64,000 nucleotides of DNA, taken from Panorpa germanica (taxonomy: Eukaryota; Arthropoda; Insecta; Mecoptera; Panorpidae). The stretch is taken from contig OY783212.1 in NCBI GenBank assembly GCA_963678705.1, positions 13,268,001 to 13,332,000 of the forward strand. The letters run 5' to 3'. The notes under the pieces are model-generated. The model was not told the DNA's origin and did no database searches. It saw nothing but the letters and a program-made list of their open reading frames with translations. Positions 49,136 to 61,943 of the stretch are shown piece after piece. Position 1 is the stretch's first letter; each line of letters starts with the position of its first letter. Position numbers and translations under genes: made by a program.

Positions 49136-50617
49136 GACAATATCATGGCGCGTACAAATCGCTTGAAATTACCATTACTAGCTGCTACTATTTATCATTT
49201 AATTAACTTTTCATTCAGGAAAATATTTAGGAAAAAGTTTTGCAGAAATGAAGTTTACTATTTTGATCAAAATACCCACGTTTCCTTATTTATATGCACA
49301 TCTATATATAAATAACCACCAAGCAGAAAATATAAAATTAAAATATTGATTTCTCAAAGATAGAAGATACCGTAGTTCATATAAATATTTGAAAATCCTA
49401 ACAAAAAGTTTTTAGTGGAACAAAAATGTGTAAAGTTTATCATGTCAAAAATTTTCATAACGCTTATGACAAAATGAAGTTTATAGTTATTGTTTGTAAA
49501 CTGTCGATTCAGCACATGTGCACTATAGGTGTGTTGGTGTGTTAGTGTGTGGTGTGTATGTGTTTGCGCTTGATAAAAAGTTTCCGATTCCACACGATTA
49601 CCGGAAGCTCGGAAACAGTCAAGAGAAATGAGAGGCGCCAAATAAATACACCTCTTCCTTTTGAACTCAGACATAACGCTACCACTACCACTTCGCCACC
49701 ATAAAAGTGAATACGAGTATACTAGTATCGTAGCGAAAGTGGAAAGAAGTATTAAAGAAGTTTGCAACGATAAATCAAAAAGAAAAATGTTTGTAAATAA
49801 TAAAGGCATTATTATTTATTATGATTCATGTTCAGCTAACTAGAAATGAAGCTATTAACATATTTATTATTTATTAAGTTAGAACATGAACAATATGGAT
49901 ATTACCAGGGCCTCTCGGAGAAAGCATTAGGGCCAAGGATTAGAAACTAATGTTTCTGATGTGGGACAAATACTAATCCAAAACGAAATGTGACCGATTT
50001 TTGTGTTACGCGTTTAATTTATTTGAATAAACTGGTTGATATTACCTTAAATAAATGTAAATTTACCTTTTAGTAATATTTAACCTAAAAAGATTTAAAT
50101 TTTGCTTAAAATTGATTTTATTTTATGTGTCTAAAGATACTCTATAATTAATTAATACTTGAAAAGGTCTATTTAAGATTTTGTTATTCAAATAAAGGAA
50201 GTTTTTAATGATTATAATGTTAAGTAACATTTTTATGTAAAAGGTAATTTCTTATATGTTAAATATAATTTAAATACTCGTAACTGAGTTAAGGAATATA
50301 TATTTTTATTTTATATTAGCCTTTTACTTTTTATAATGCAGTCTAATAAATATTTTGAATATATTTGATTTATTACTCATTAAACGAAATAATTCTGTAT
50401 TTCGGCAAGTGTAGAATACTATTGGCGAACTTTACAAAAAATAGTTTGAACAACTTTAATGGGATGTAAAATTCATCTTAGTGTTTTTTGAAGTCATTGT
50501 TACTTTCACAATTATTCATGTATGCTACTACAACCCGTTGCATACTTTTCGGAAAATCAAAAAACAAAACATATGTATAGAGGGATAATAATAATGCTAT
50601 TTCAATTAAAAAATGGA

Positions 50618-50759
50618 CACAGTGATCTATACTTCCGAGGTAGAGAATTAGGGTTTGTGCTAATTAAAGCATAGTGCTAGGCCTGGGAATTCCTAGTACT
50701 GTGCTTTTATTAAAATAAAATTGAAATTGTATTAATACCTGTTTCAATGGATCACAGTG
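50618..50759. repeat. Nested inverted repeat, MITE-like
   Basis: The outer ends CACAGTGATC (50618-50627) and GATCACAGTG (50750-50759) are inverted copies with one mismatch. The inner arms AGCATAGTGCTAGG (50668-50681) and CCTAGTACTGTGCT (50692-50705) pair over 14 bp with two G-U wobbles and a 10-nt loop. There is no coding content. Confidence 0.45.
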
Positions 50760-51600
50760 CATTATGGGTGCCAAGGGCATTGTAATTTAATAAATTAAAT
50801 ATAAAGGGAATGTGTCCGCACACGAATTAGCGTGACAGTGATATTATTGATCAGGTAAACGTTAGAAATTGCAATGGATTTAGTTTAAACATAATAAATA
50901 ATTTTGATTTATATTTTTAATGACTAAACATGCAAATATGCGACTAGAACACGAACGTAAAACAAACAAATATCGGAATTGTTAGAAAATAATTATTGTG
51001 CTATTGACTTTCTACAAATAAGTATTTACGTTGGGTCTTTTAGATTACCAACGGCTTAGTCCGCTTCTAAGAAAAACGGACTATAGAGAAGAGAATTCTC
51101 GGAAAATCCTTTTTTGGAACCGAGAGCTTTTAAATATCTTTTGTATTAACCTAAAGTAGTAGTGGAAAGGATGGAGCATACAGAGAAAAACTTGCGGGAC
51201 TAAATAATAAATCTATAAGAAATGGATTTCACATATTTTGTTTTTTTTAGTTTGAAATTTAATAGGATTCTCCGGTACTTCGCCTTTTATCCACTATTAT
51301 ATGTTCCCTTCATTCCTCTATTTTATATGAATATGTTGAATACGATTTACTTGAGGTTTATAATAAGGTAGAAGATAAAAGGAATAGAGAGAAAGATCAG
51401 ATAACGCAATAAATATATATAGATAAGGAGAAATAGACGGTGAGGCGGCAAGTGACACGGGAAATCTTTCGGAAAGGAACCTTTTTTTTTTGCTTGATAT
51501 ATTAGCTTGACAACTAGCTAACCGGTTCCCATTGGCCACCTTTTCTTAGTGTAATATAAGTTCTTGCATAAATTCTTTAGAAATCCTAATTTTATAGCAT

Positions 51601-51770
51601 AGATAATAGACGACAAAGTATAAGAATGACACCGAATCGCTATATTTTTTGGGTTTGATTGTTGCTCATATAATCATAAACTTATTAGCAGCGGTGTTGT
51701 TTGGTCAACCAATATAGTAGAAGGTTGTCGGAGATAAAACTCAACCAGGAAAAGATTTTTACTTAGGTAA
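51601..51770 (+). repeat. SINE copy, head-degraded
   Basis: It carries CGCTATATTTTTTGGGTTTG, ATTGTTGCTCATATAATCAT, TTAGCAGCGGTG and the tail core GGTTGTCGGAGATAAAACTC. It aligns with the copies at 22,969, 40,107 and 41,003. The tRNA-like head is only faintly visible. Confidence 0.55.
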
Positions 51771-52639
51771 CCACCAATGGGTCAAATATATAAAATCACG
51801 TATTCAATTTTTCACAAAATCTAAAATCCAATTAATAATTTATAATGTAAAGTGAATATTATTTAATTTACATATTTTACATGATCAAATCTTGACATGT
51901 TGTCAAACATATTATTTATCTTTATTTCCAACAAACGTGAACTAGGAATTGTATAAAAGGCTAACAATGTTTCATGAATATAAATAGCCTCTCTACAGCC
52001 CGACTTCCGAGATAGCACCGTGTGATTATTATCAGGGTTTAGCAGAGCACCATCAACAGGTTTCTGCAACAGATGGTTTTGAGTACTGTTATTGTATGCT
52101 ACACAAACTTAAGATTTCCACTTTTCATTTAGTGTTTCTGTTTTACCGATAAGCTTTTCCTAACCTTCTAAGTTTTTCCGCTACAGCGCTAGCTGCTGGA
52201 CTGGATCAAGAGAGCCATCTATGTATATTATCCTGGTTCAGAACCATTTCTGTTAGTATGTGGAAATGTTGATAGAGGAAGCCACGGCAGAAAAGGAAAA
52301 TCAATAACAGGCGGCAATTTGAATTATATCAAACTTTCTATAATGTAGTGTAAACATTTCCTATAGTTAAGAGAATTTAATTAAAAACATTAAATATAAT
52401 TAAAGTTTGCAACAATTAATATTTGTTATTAATATTTATTAGTTTTAAGCTCGGTTATTTGATAAGCTTAACAGAAGTGATCAAAATTATTCAAGAACAT
52501 AATTAAGGTACTATAAACTTGCAACTAATTGTATTGTTAAAGAACATTTAAATTAAAAATTATGTAATTTCAGAGATGGATATAACCGTAAATTATACCG
52601 TTTGCTAATAAAGCTATGTTTGAATATTGCATGTAACAA

Positions 52640-52742
52640 ATTAAACAAAATGTAGAAAATGTAGCGTTAGCGCAGGAATTGAACCCGGAGATACAGCGGA
52701 GTATTGTCAATGTCTTAACACTCCAGACCACTATACTGTCTT
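52640..52742 (-). repeat. tRNA-like SINE head
   Basis: On the minus strand: ACAGTATAGTGGTCTGGAGT, then CCGGGTTCAATTCCTGCG, which resembles A and B boxes, followed by CTACATTTTCTACATTTTG where the other SINE copies have CTATATTTTCTGGG. The acceptor arms do not pair, so this is a SINE head and not a working tRNA. Confidence 0.5.
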
Positions 52743-53984
52743 TAATTTGTTTAACTAAACTAGTTATATTTGTTGTTCTCTAGTTGTTATATTGAATGTT
52801 TAAATCAATTTTAAAAATCCAAGATAAATTGTGTTATCTACTTTAGAAAACATTCATTAAATACAGTGGTGTCGCATTTACATTACATTGTTGAATAAAC
52901 ATATCTGCTTATCTGCATATTAGGCCTAATTTCCAAATTTATCGCTCTTATGTAGGGGGAAGCGAATATTATTATAAAATAACCACTGTATATACCTGTG
53001 TATACCTACCACTCAAAAGATTTATTACTTATCCTCATAATAAGGCTCTTATTCTAATTTTTTTTCTTGTCCGTTTAATATTTTAGGAAATAATGGACGA
53101 GCAACAGAATAACACATTTAATAAGAAATTGATGATAAATTTTTTATCTCCATTTATAAATGAAAACGTAAACAAAATTTATTCAAATTATATTATCTTT
53201 TGTATTTTTTTTTTTTATTTATTTATCTAAGTGATAACAAATACAAATTCTTTGATTTCTTAATATAGTGGTTCTAAAATTAAGGTTTTTTATATTTGCA
53301 CAAATAAAAAAAATAACGTAAAGACATATGATGTAACGATATATATTAAAACAGAAATGATAACTAAAACAAGAAATCAGAAAGAAGGTTGAATATATTT
53401 TTTAAAAAGCGCCACTATTAAGTGAGCTAAATACGTTTAAGTGGATGAGCATGATGCCATTTGGGATAAATGATCTATATAAATAGAAGAATGTATACAA
53501 AAAACGTAACGCAATCGGCCATACAAACATTTAATAATTTGTCTTTGCATGTTTACAATGTGTCTGCCATTCATCATGTCCAAAGATAAGATCATCTAAT
53601 ATAATTTTGTGCGAATATGTTATCTCCTGTTTTTCAGGGTAACAATCATTGACACTAGTCCCTTAAGGCCGGCTATGAGTATATTACACTTTAATAACAC
53701 AATAAAACACATAGAATTATAAAGCAAGCATATTCTTGTCTTAAATTAATCATATCCCATTTCCTGAATACGTAAAGAAAATAAACATTAGTTTAAATGG
53801 GCAGTCTCCTACATAGTACCGTATGCGTATAGTAGTAGTGCGTACAAATAAGGAAATATCTTTAATATCTATGTTAACATTTGCTGGTATTATTATTATG
53901 TATGTCTATATGGAAGATATGGAGATAGGGGTCATGTCTTAGATATTCTGGCGCGTTTTACGACCTCATACAATACCCTGTGGG

Positions 53985-54146
53985 CTAATCCACCCTAAGA
54001 AACCTCATTGGGCCTTCCGGAACATAGTGCAGGACTGTATAACAACACAAATCCTTAAGGAAAAGGGTTATCGGCTTCAGGAAGGCCCTAGAAGCCCTAG
54101 AAGCGTCGGTATTGAACTGGCGGAATACTTCCTTCAGCGTCTCCAT
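53985..54146 (-). pseudogene. Coding-like ORF remnant of unknown origin
   Basis: A 53-codon minus-strand frame opens METLKEVFRQFNTDASRASR and continues with AFLKPI and a region with VPEGPMRFLRVD before a TAG. Its GC content and amino-acid use look protein-like and contrast with the flanks. No splice sites or start context support a live gene. A decayed retrotransposon ORF or processed pseudogene is the most likely explanation. I do not recognise the family. Confidence 0.35.
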
Positions 54147-55477
54147 TGTAGAATCCGTCTTCTCCTCAACGCGCTATGGATGTGTATTTAAGGAATTGTA
54201 TTGTTCTAAGGAACATTGATTGTTTTAGTTGGATTTTGTAATTTATATGGGTTTTTGTAGCAATACAGTTAGGGGGATAGTATAATGGAATGTTAGAAAG
54301 ATTATGGAATGATGAGATGAGTGTAATGAAGTTCTTCTAAATATCGTGACATGATAGACGCTGTAGTAAAAGAACCACTACTAATTCTATTGCACGTACT
54401 TGTAAATAATAATTGAGTTTGCTATTTTTATTAAAGAAAATACAGTCAATTCTCACAAAATTAAATTCTCTATTGCTCACTAAATCAATATTGCAATCAA
54501 CAAACGATATATACTAAGTGAAAAATTGTTCCAGAATTCCAAAAAAGTAACAAAGATAGATGAGCAAAAGTAAAAATATTTTAAAGTTATTGTAAGTCAA
54601 AATCTTAAAACCCTATTTATAAATTCTATCATAGCTAGCAATAGAATAATTATGAGATTTAGTAAGCAACAATCAAGAATATTTTGGTAGAAAATATCGT
54701 CCGGACAGTATTGGAGGCGTACAATGCTTTTGTCATGTTGCAATATTTCAAAAATTCAATCTCTTTGTATATAATATCTCGTAATATTAATATCACTCAT
54801 AAAATATAAATAGTAAATGCCATAGCCAGTGCGCTTAAACCATAATGTGCAATGGTGAGGTTCAGCAGGAACGGAAAAACTTATACCCTTGTTTATGCAA
54901 AATATAAACATACAGACTCAACTTGGCGAGAGTAAATTGACCTGAGTTGAAATTGTAACTGAATGATTATAATTAACGTTTCATCCTCTGGGTGGCCGTG
55001 GGATTTAGGTCGTAGACTCTAACACTTAATTCCTGAAGATGAAATAAATTTATTCCTTGACTTGCAAAGAAATAAACTCACCAAATAATAAACAAATATA
55101 TCAACAAATTTACAAAACCACACAAATATTATATACAATTAATGCGAGATATGTCCTAAAAACGTTCACATATTCTCACAATTACAAGATATTGAAGCAT
55201 CTTCTCTTACCTCGTAAATAATGGGGCATTACAATAGTATTTAAATCGTTTGCAAGTGAATGTATACCATTTCCAAGTGGAACAAAGCCATGGAACATAT
55301 TTTACAAATTTTTGTTTACAAACTAGTAGACTCAATTCAATTTGTTTACCATACATTTAACACTGGTCTCGATCTCATACGATATCTGGAATGCCCGTAC
55401 TTGTCCCCGATTCCAGGATTAGGCTTCCAGAAATACGGAGAGCACCGAGTAGCAATGTTTATTGTTAGTAAAGGGTT

Positions 55478-55509
55478 AAAGGTTGCTCCACACATACACA
55501 CACACACTG
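55478..55509. repeat. (CA)n-rich simple repeat
   Basis: A short ACACAC run with interruptions. A TATAAATA box lies 20 bp further on but no transcript can be inferred. Confidence 0.6.
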
Positions 55510-58079
55510 CTTGAGAGGTTACATGGTATAAATATAGGGGTTTGGTTCCAACCCACCACATAACTAACTACAATCGTGTAGTTAGCTAAGGCAGAGTAAG
55601 AGCAGAGAGCTCAGAGATATGCAATAGCGTTTCTACCAAATCTTACTGTAATTCTGTTCATGAGTTATTTTACCAATTAAGATTATTCAAATTGTCGCAA
55701 TCAAAAAGGGGGGGAGTATGAAAACGGAACGAGAGATTCGAGAGGAACTTTATGAATGAGATGCTGTGGATATAGAATAAATCGGGCTTTACGATCGTGG
55801 TTAATATCTTAAGGAAGATTTAAAGGAAATAATTAATAGGCACTGTATAAATATTGTGTTTCAAATTTATTTAAGTGGAATAATGCATGTCTATATTGAT
55901 ATTGCAATCTCTTTAATGATTATAATGTAAAGTTGATGCAGACTTTGGGAACTGAGAATATGCTGTGATATTAGAAATGCAGGATATTTGGATTATTCTT
56001 CCTTAAGTAATATATAATATTATTTATTAGAATAAAATTATTTTTTATATCCGCAGAATATTTGAGTCACTCAAAAGTCAATGCGGTTAAGTCCAAAAAA
56101 ATAGAGAAAATTAATATTTTTTAAGACATTGGAAAAGACAATTATATTTAGAAGTTATGAAAAGGAGCAAATCCTTTAGTAATATAAAAAAGAACGTTTA
56201 ACTGCTTTAATAACTAAAACATAAATCAGAAAATATCAAAAAATTTACTTACCACAGTTATTGCTCAATTCAATTCAATCAATTTCAATTTGTAAAGCTT
56301 ACAAAGTCTAATAATAATAGTCTTGGTTCTAAACAAAATTATTGCTTAATTTTAGTTTTAATTAATTGATAATTATATATGATATTTATTGATGTCTGTA
56401 AGTTTTGTTAAACGACTCGATATTGTTGCTTAGAAAGTTTTTTATAACTTCTGTGTAGGGTTGTTTCTGAACTTACTGATGTTAATGATTCATAATTTAA
56501 GAACGAATAGATTACGATATTCAATATCTATAAAAATTTTGAAGTACGTAACCGTAAAAAGGAACGTAAAGTTTGTTTTGTATATAAGTACCAATGTCTT
56601 AGTGGGGAACAAAAAAAAAACACAGAAAAATCTGTTTTTATTTGAACAAAAACGGAATAAATAACTTCGGTTTTGAATCTATAATATTATTATAGATTTA
56701 GGATTTAAACTCAAAAATTTTATCTTTAAATGTTGAAAATTCATTAGTTCTTGTTATTCATCTTTAATTGTTGTCTAATTTTAGTTCTAAGAGTTTTTGT
56801 AAAACTATTTCTACGAAAAATGCTAATGTTTTAAATAATTGACTCAATTGAAAATAATTAAGAATCTTTGACACCATTTTAGGTTAGAAAATTCAATTTC
56901 TGTGTGGTGTAAACCGGCAACAGTTCATACTATTAGTAAAATTTATTGAATTTACTTGAATCACTTACTTCCTGTACGTACTAGTCAAATCTCTATCCAA
57001 TTTTTTATGTTTGTTTGATTACATACGATTTCGTTTCCCTCATAACATACTCCAACTCCGTGAATGTTTGTTTGTTTTATATTAGCTTTGATTCTAGCTT
57101 CTAGCTTTACCAACGAACGTAGGTAGACGAAACTATTTTATTCAGGCATTTGGAATCAACTATCTTTTAAATTTGATTCACTGCAATATATAAGCAATAG
57201 CAATGGTCAAAGAGATTCAAACGGTATCAAAGGATGACGTGTACGTTTGCAATCGGTCTTCGATTTAATGGAATTGATTGCCTAGACAAACAAATCAAGT
57301 TGCTTCCTGTATAAATGAAACGGTTCACAATTGTATACTTTAAATATATTTTGAAAAGAAAATTTAAAAAACTAATATGTTATATTAGTAATGTAGAAAT
57401 GAATACGAGTATAGTCAGTGAACAAAATGATCACATTTGTTTAAAAAATTCCGTAAAGAAAAGTTTAATTCACTAAAATTCTTATTCAAAGACATGCAAA
57501 TATTACTAGATATTTTTTTGCGTATACATTGTATAAATACGTATACTATTTTATGAATAATATTTTTTGGTTGGTTGAGTAATTACCATTGTTTATACGC
57601 TGTGCCCTTTGTAGGTACTGGTCCAGAATTTGTGTGTAAATTAATTGTGTGTAAAGTATATTAATTTACTCGTGTTTGGTAATTTGAGTTCCGAATATTT
57701 TATGTTCTAGCCAAGCGCCCAGGTACAACGCTCGCGATTGCAAAATAATCTCACAGTAACTTATATGGGAATAGTACTTTTCGAAATGATAATATAGAAG
57801 CCTTCTTTCGAAAACCACAAATATATTTTCTGTAATATGGCGAAAGATGTGTATTGGTTTTATTTCGTAATTTTTTAGGTTTTTCACTTAACCACGCTTA
57901 TATTTATTTTTGCTCTTTCAGACTCAGTTTGATTTGTATCACTTTGTCGTGAGGCTTCCTTATTAGGTAATTTGGTAAGTTGGCAATCCTACATGATTTC
58001 AAAAAGTAAGTCGTAGTGCCGATAATCAACCGTAAGCTAGATAGGTTTATTTCACACTATAAATTTGTCTACATTGTTG

Positions 58080-58093
58080 TTATGACGTCATAA
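58080..58093. promoter_or_regulatory. Extended CRE palindrome TTATGACGTCATAA
   Basis: A perfect 14-bp palindrome around the CREB/ATF site TGACGTCA. It may belong to a degraded third copy of the dispersed repeat at 25,924 and 48,599 rather than to a promoter. Confidence 0.25.
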
Positions 58094-58332
58094 TAATTTT
58101 TGAGTGGAATGATGGAAATATAATTCATATTCATTATATCAAAGTTAAAACAAATCCGAGAAAAATACTTTATTTTCAATAATGTGAAATAAAATGATTG
58201 AATATGTTTTGGAAATTGTTTGATACATAATGCACTGATTACCATAATGTAGTTTTTATTGTGACCAAGCCATTTCCTTTTCCCATCTGCAATACTCGGT
58301 ATACTACAGATGTTTGTATCGGAAATCGGGAT

Positions 58333-58371
58333 GTCGGGATAACGGGATAACGGGATAACGGGATATCGGGT
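58333..58371. repeat. CGGGATAA octamer tandem repeat
   Basis: Four to five tandem units of CGGGATAA, with slightly altered edge units (CGGGATGT, CGGGATAT). It is a short GC-rich minisatellite in AT-rich sequence. Confidence 0.7.
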
Positions 58372-60203
58372 TGCCTTTTCTACAAGTATTCTCTTGATTT
58401 CAAACTCTCAACATTTTACGTTCTTTTGCACAACCAAAAGCGAATTACAAATTCCAATCGTATTGCTACCAACTAAACATTAATTAAATCCGTGTTCTTA
58501 TTTCACTTTTTGTTAAGTAAAAAGAGCTATAAGCAATACAAATCTCCCCAATCCTCTCCACCTCACCCCTATCTTATTGGTCCTATTATTAAAACGGATA
58601 TAAACGGATAACTGGAATAACTAACAACATGCTAAATTAAATTTACTTTATGAGCATTTATGAGGTTCTTTATTTAGTGATACAGACTGTTTGCGTTTAT
58701 TTAGAAAATGTGTGTTGTGTTTCATTGTGCGCGCTCTTCAATAAACTGATGTTTTGTAAAATCGCTTGCATTATTCTCTAATAAAGCAAGAGCCGGTTTG
58801 TGGTGTCTTTTAGAAATGCAAGCAATATTTATAGAATTAATAATATAATAACTGTTTTAATAATATAGACAAGGTCAGTGGCGGACCAAACTGCTCGCAA
58901 GTATTGGGCACTAAACAAGAACCCGTTCCGAGAAAAATTGATTGAAGCTGCGGGATTTCAATTTATTTAAAAAAAATTGGCGTATTACTTCCCGCTCCTA
59001 TTTCCATTTAAAATAGCCTAATGCGTTTGGTAGCAGGACCCACAATTTGGCCCATCTTTGCGCTCAATACGCAGCACCTTGCACATGGGTCTGGAACCAA
59101 CCCTGATGATGATACGAGTACTATTGTATAATATCGATATTTTTACAATTTACAAATAACATTTCAGTGCTTTTGAGTAAACCACTACTACAAAATATTC
59201 TGGTTACGTAACAGTCTCGAATTTTTATGATTACTTAATTGTGATATGCATTACTCACCCTGCAGTATCATTACAGCATGTTTGCTTTAATGAAAAGGGT
59301 TTGTCTTTCCATGTTCTGACCTCCAACCTTTGCAATTTAATTATTGTATAGTGCATTGTCTGAACTAAGAGTATGGAATAGAGTTTTAGGGTGGAAATAA
59401 AGTCACTATTGTAGTCGGTCGACACAAAGCTTCTATTTGTCACCAAACCGCAGAGATGAAGCCATTAGCTCATATATAAGTGATTGCTTGAAACCATCAA
59501 ATGAACAGTTGTACAGTGTACAGAGCACAGGACACTACGGACGCATTATTCTAGTAGCACGTTTTATGGTCTACTTATATCAATATTTATTTTGTCTTTA
59601 AGTTTATGTGTTATATGTAAGTTTTCACCTCGTTTCAACGTGTGTAAAATATATATTATTTAACTTATAAATAAGTTCCCAATTTACTCTTTCCTAATTA
59701 ATAAATACAGAAAAATTCAATATTTTCTTATTGCAGCTATTTATTTTTTTTAATAAAATTTTGTTTCGTTTTAAAAAATACAAAAAAATAGATAAATATT
59801 TTATGAGCATTAAATGTGGAATTTTTTTTTATGTAACTAATAATTTTTTCAATGTTAAATTAATAACGAATACATATAAAAGTGTTTGGCATATGTTTAT
59901 ATTTAAATTTACGCAGTTTTATCAATTTTTTTCTTTAATTAAAAAAATAATTGTGTACATCACCATCTAACAATTTTATATTATTTTATTCAGTTATAAA
60001 ATATTGTGTGTAATTAACAGTGTATATACTTTAAATATATACGACGTGTAATGTTGGCAAGGTTAGCTTTGTTGACACTCTTATAACAAGCTAAACCATA
60101 CGCCATACTCATTTAAAGCCATTCCAATGCAAACAGAATTCTCGTAGCGAACAAAATAATTGGCTTTTGCAAAACTCATCATATATTTTGAGACAAAACT
60201 TAC

Positions 60204-60272
60204 TTGGTACAGCTACAGGCGAGTGGAGATGGATTCAGCGCAGCTCCAACATCCAGGCCGGGATAAAGTATC
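60204..60272 (-). other. Possible 69-nt minus-strand exon
   Basis: On the minus strand the acceptor TATTGTTGCAG is followed by 69 nt of GC-richer sequence and a perfect donor GTAAGT. One frame is open throughout and reads ILYPGLDVGAALNPSPLACS; the other two contain stops. The base composition differs clearly from both flanks. It may be a coding exon or a 5' UTR exon of a minus-strand gene whose other exons I cannot identify, or an old retrocopy piece. Confidence 0.35.
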
Positions 60273-61419
60273 CTGCAACAATAAATATCATTTGATTAGA
60301 AGCATTTAAAATACATATGGCTGATTGCAGAATTCATAGTTATCGGAAAAGTTAGTTAGTAAAAGAAAAGGTGTAATTGTAGTTGTCTTAGTCTAAAGCA
60401 TTTCTGTGATCGATTTGTTTACAGTGTGATCAAAAACAAAATGTTGCTCTCACTCTTACTTAAAAACATACAGTGTATGTATACGGTGTATGTTTTTTAA
60501 TATAGAAAGTAAAAGATATATTTTGATATTTTCAGTCAATACGTTCGTTTTCTATTTTCTTCCAACAAAATCAATTGAATCCCAACTTTAACACATTATC
60601 TGTTGGTATTTTTAAATTAAACAACCATAAGTTTGACCAACTTTTCACATCAGTTTACACTAGTTTTTGTATACCTTGGACTTGGTGTTTCACAAATTGC
60701 AGTAAAGTTTTACTTTACAACTTTAAGAAAAGAATGCGAACTTTTCAAGTCTTTTAATCTAACAAAACACTTTGAACGAGTATATATATTTATACACATA
60801 CACATATATATCTTTATAATTTTCAATACAACCTTTTTTTTATTTTGTTGGTAATAAAACTCATAACAGAAAATAAACGTATTTCATTGTTTGGATTTAT
60901 GGGGATACAAAAAAAGAATTATGAAGACAATTTACAGTTGGATAGAATTGAGAGGTAACGTACTCGTAAAATGGATATGGTTGGATGTACGGGGTGAGTT
61001 ATAACAAGGGCTACAATTCACGTAGTTTTGGCACTGTTATTGCTTGAAAGGCACCTGACTGCATTACCTATGGCTGTTTATGGGATCTATAATAACGTTG
61101 TTCAACAACTGATGGTCTGATACTCTACTTTCAATGGTAATACGGATCTCTATTTATCAACAGTTCCGATTCTAGTCTTGTACTACTTTTAAAGTTTCAA
61201 TGATATTACTGTTATTTGTTTTGTGAAGATTTAATTCTTTTATTAATTGGTACAAGTTATTGGTTCTTTTAGAAATTTATGTTACATATGTACTATACTA
61301 TTTTATTATTAGGAGTTTTTATTTTATCATGCTCAGATGCATCGGGTATACCGTTAAGTTTGAAGAATTGCACTAAAAAATAATAATTTACGAGGATAGA
61401 TTGATCAGTGTGTTTTTTT

Positions 61420-61590
61420 TGGAAAAAGCGCTTTTAGTTCTCAATAAAAGAATTTTTTTTCTACAAAGAAGCGCTTTATTTATCAATATAGTCTCTTTTA
61501 AGCTCAATATATTTAGTCCACTGTTTTTGCAATTTTTTAGTTTTTCCAATAATAAGTTTTCTCAAAGCTCTAAAAATAGGGGTCAGTAAA
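61420..61590 (-). pseudogene. Mariner-family transposase C-terminal fragment
   Basis: Read on the minus strand the frame ends LQKQWTKYIELKRDYIDK followed by TAA (61476-61478). The pattern W-x-x-C/Y-I-E-x-x-G/R-D-Y close to the stop is the usual C-terminus of mariner transposases. Upstream sequence is frameshifted and not recognisable, and no DDD catalytic region is present. The following GAAGCGCTT and AAAGCGCTTTTTCC may be part of the 3' end. It is inactive. Confidence 0.45.
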
Positions 61591-61706
61591 ATGATTTAAA
61601 GAAAGTTTATATTACTGTATGCAACGCTTTTACGAATATGTTGCAATTTTTCATTTAAATGTATTTTATATAACAGCAATGTTCCATTTTTACACAATAT
61701 TTTAGT

Positions 61707-61779
61707 GAAATTGTGCGAATTTTTAGTGAAAATCTAAAGTAGAGTATCAGAAATTGTGCGAATTTTTAGTGAAAATCTA
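61707..61779. repeat. 30-bp perfect direct repeat, period 43
   Basis: Two identical 30-bp units, each beginning GAAATTGTGCGAATTTTTAG, start at 61707 and 61750. They are separated by 13 bp. Part of the unit (TTTAGTGAAA) also precedes the first copy. Confidence 0.75.
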
Positions 61780-61866
61780 TATTTAATAACATTACATTTA
61801 TGGACCATTTTACAGGAACTTTTTGTGAAGGCTATAATTAGCGAACTACTCCATTTAGGAAATAAT

Positions 61867-61943
61867 GTAATTCAGGTTCATTTCTTAGCATAATTGGGAA
61901 TATGAATCGTAGGTATGTTACCTACAAAATGAACCTGAATTAC
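61867..61943. repeat. Perfect 17-bp inverted repeat with inner hairpin
   Basis: GTAATTCAGGTTCATTT (61867-61883) is the exact reverse complement of AAATGAACCTGAATTAC (61927-61943). The 43-nt interior contains a second hairpin, GTAGGTA-TGT-TACCTAC. No TSD or coding sequence was identified. Confidence 0.6.

Noticed and set aside
49354..49809. 151-codon minus-strand frame
   Set aside because: It includes a GT/CA-rich simple repeat translated as Thr-His runs and otherwise has random AT-rich composition. No domain or splice support was seen.
51863..52069. Minus-strand frame beginning MQKPVDGALLNPDNNHTVLS
   Set aside because: The first half looks protein-like and an AATAAA lies near its end, but upstream sequence has several stops and I recognise no family. 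It may be a decayed repeat.
52640..52742. tRNA gene on the minus strand
   Set aside because: A and B box-like sequences exist, but the acceptor stems do not pair and the downstream sequence matches the SINE family.
55527..55534. TATA box TATAAATA as a promoter
   Set aside because: No initiator at the expected distance and no downstream gene.
57921..57965. Short terminal exon after a good acceptor (CTCTTTCAG) in phase with the 48,807 exon
   Set aside because: It encodes only 14 residues before a stop and has no recognisable content; a chance acceptor is more likely.
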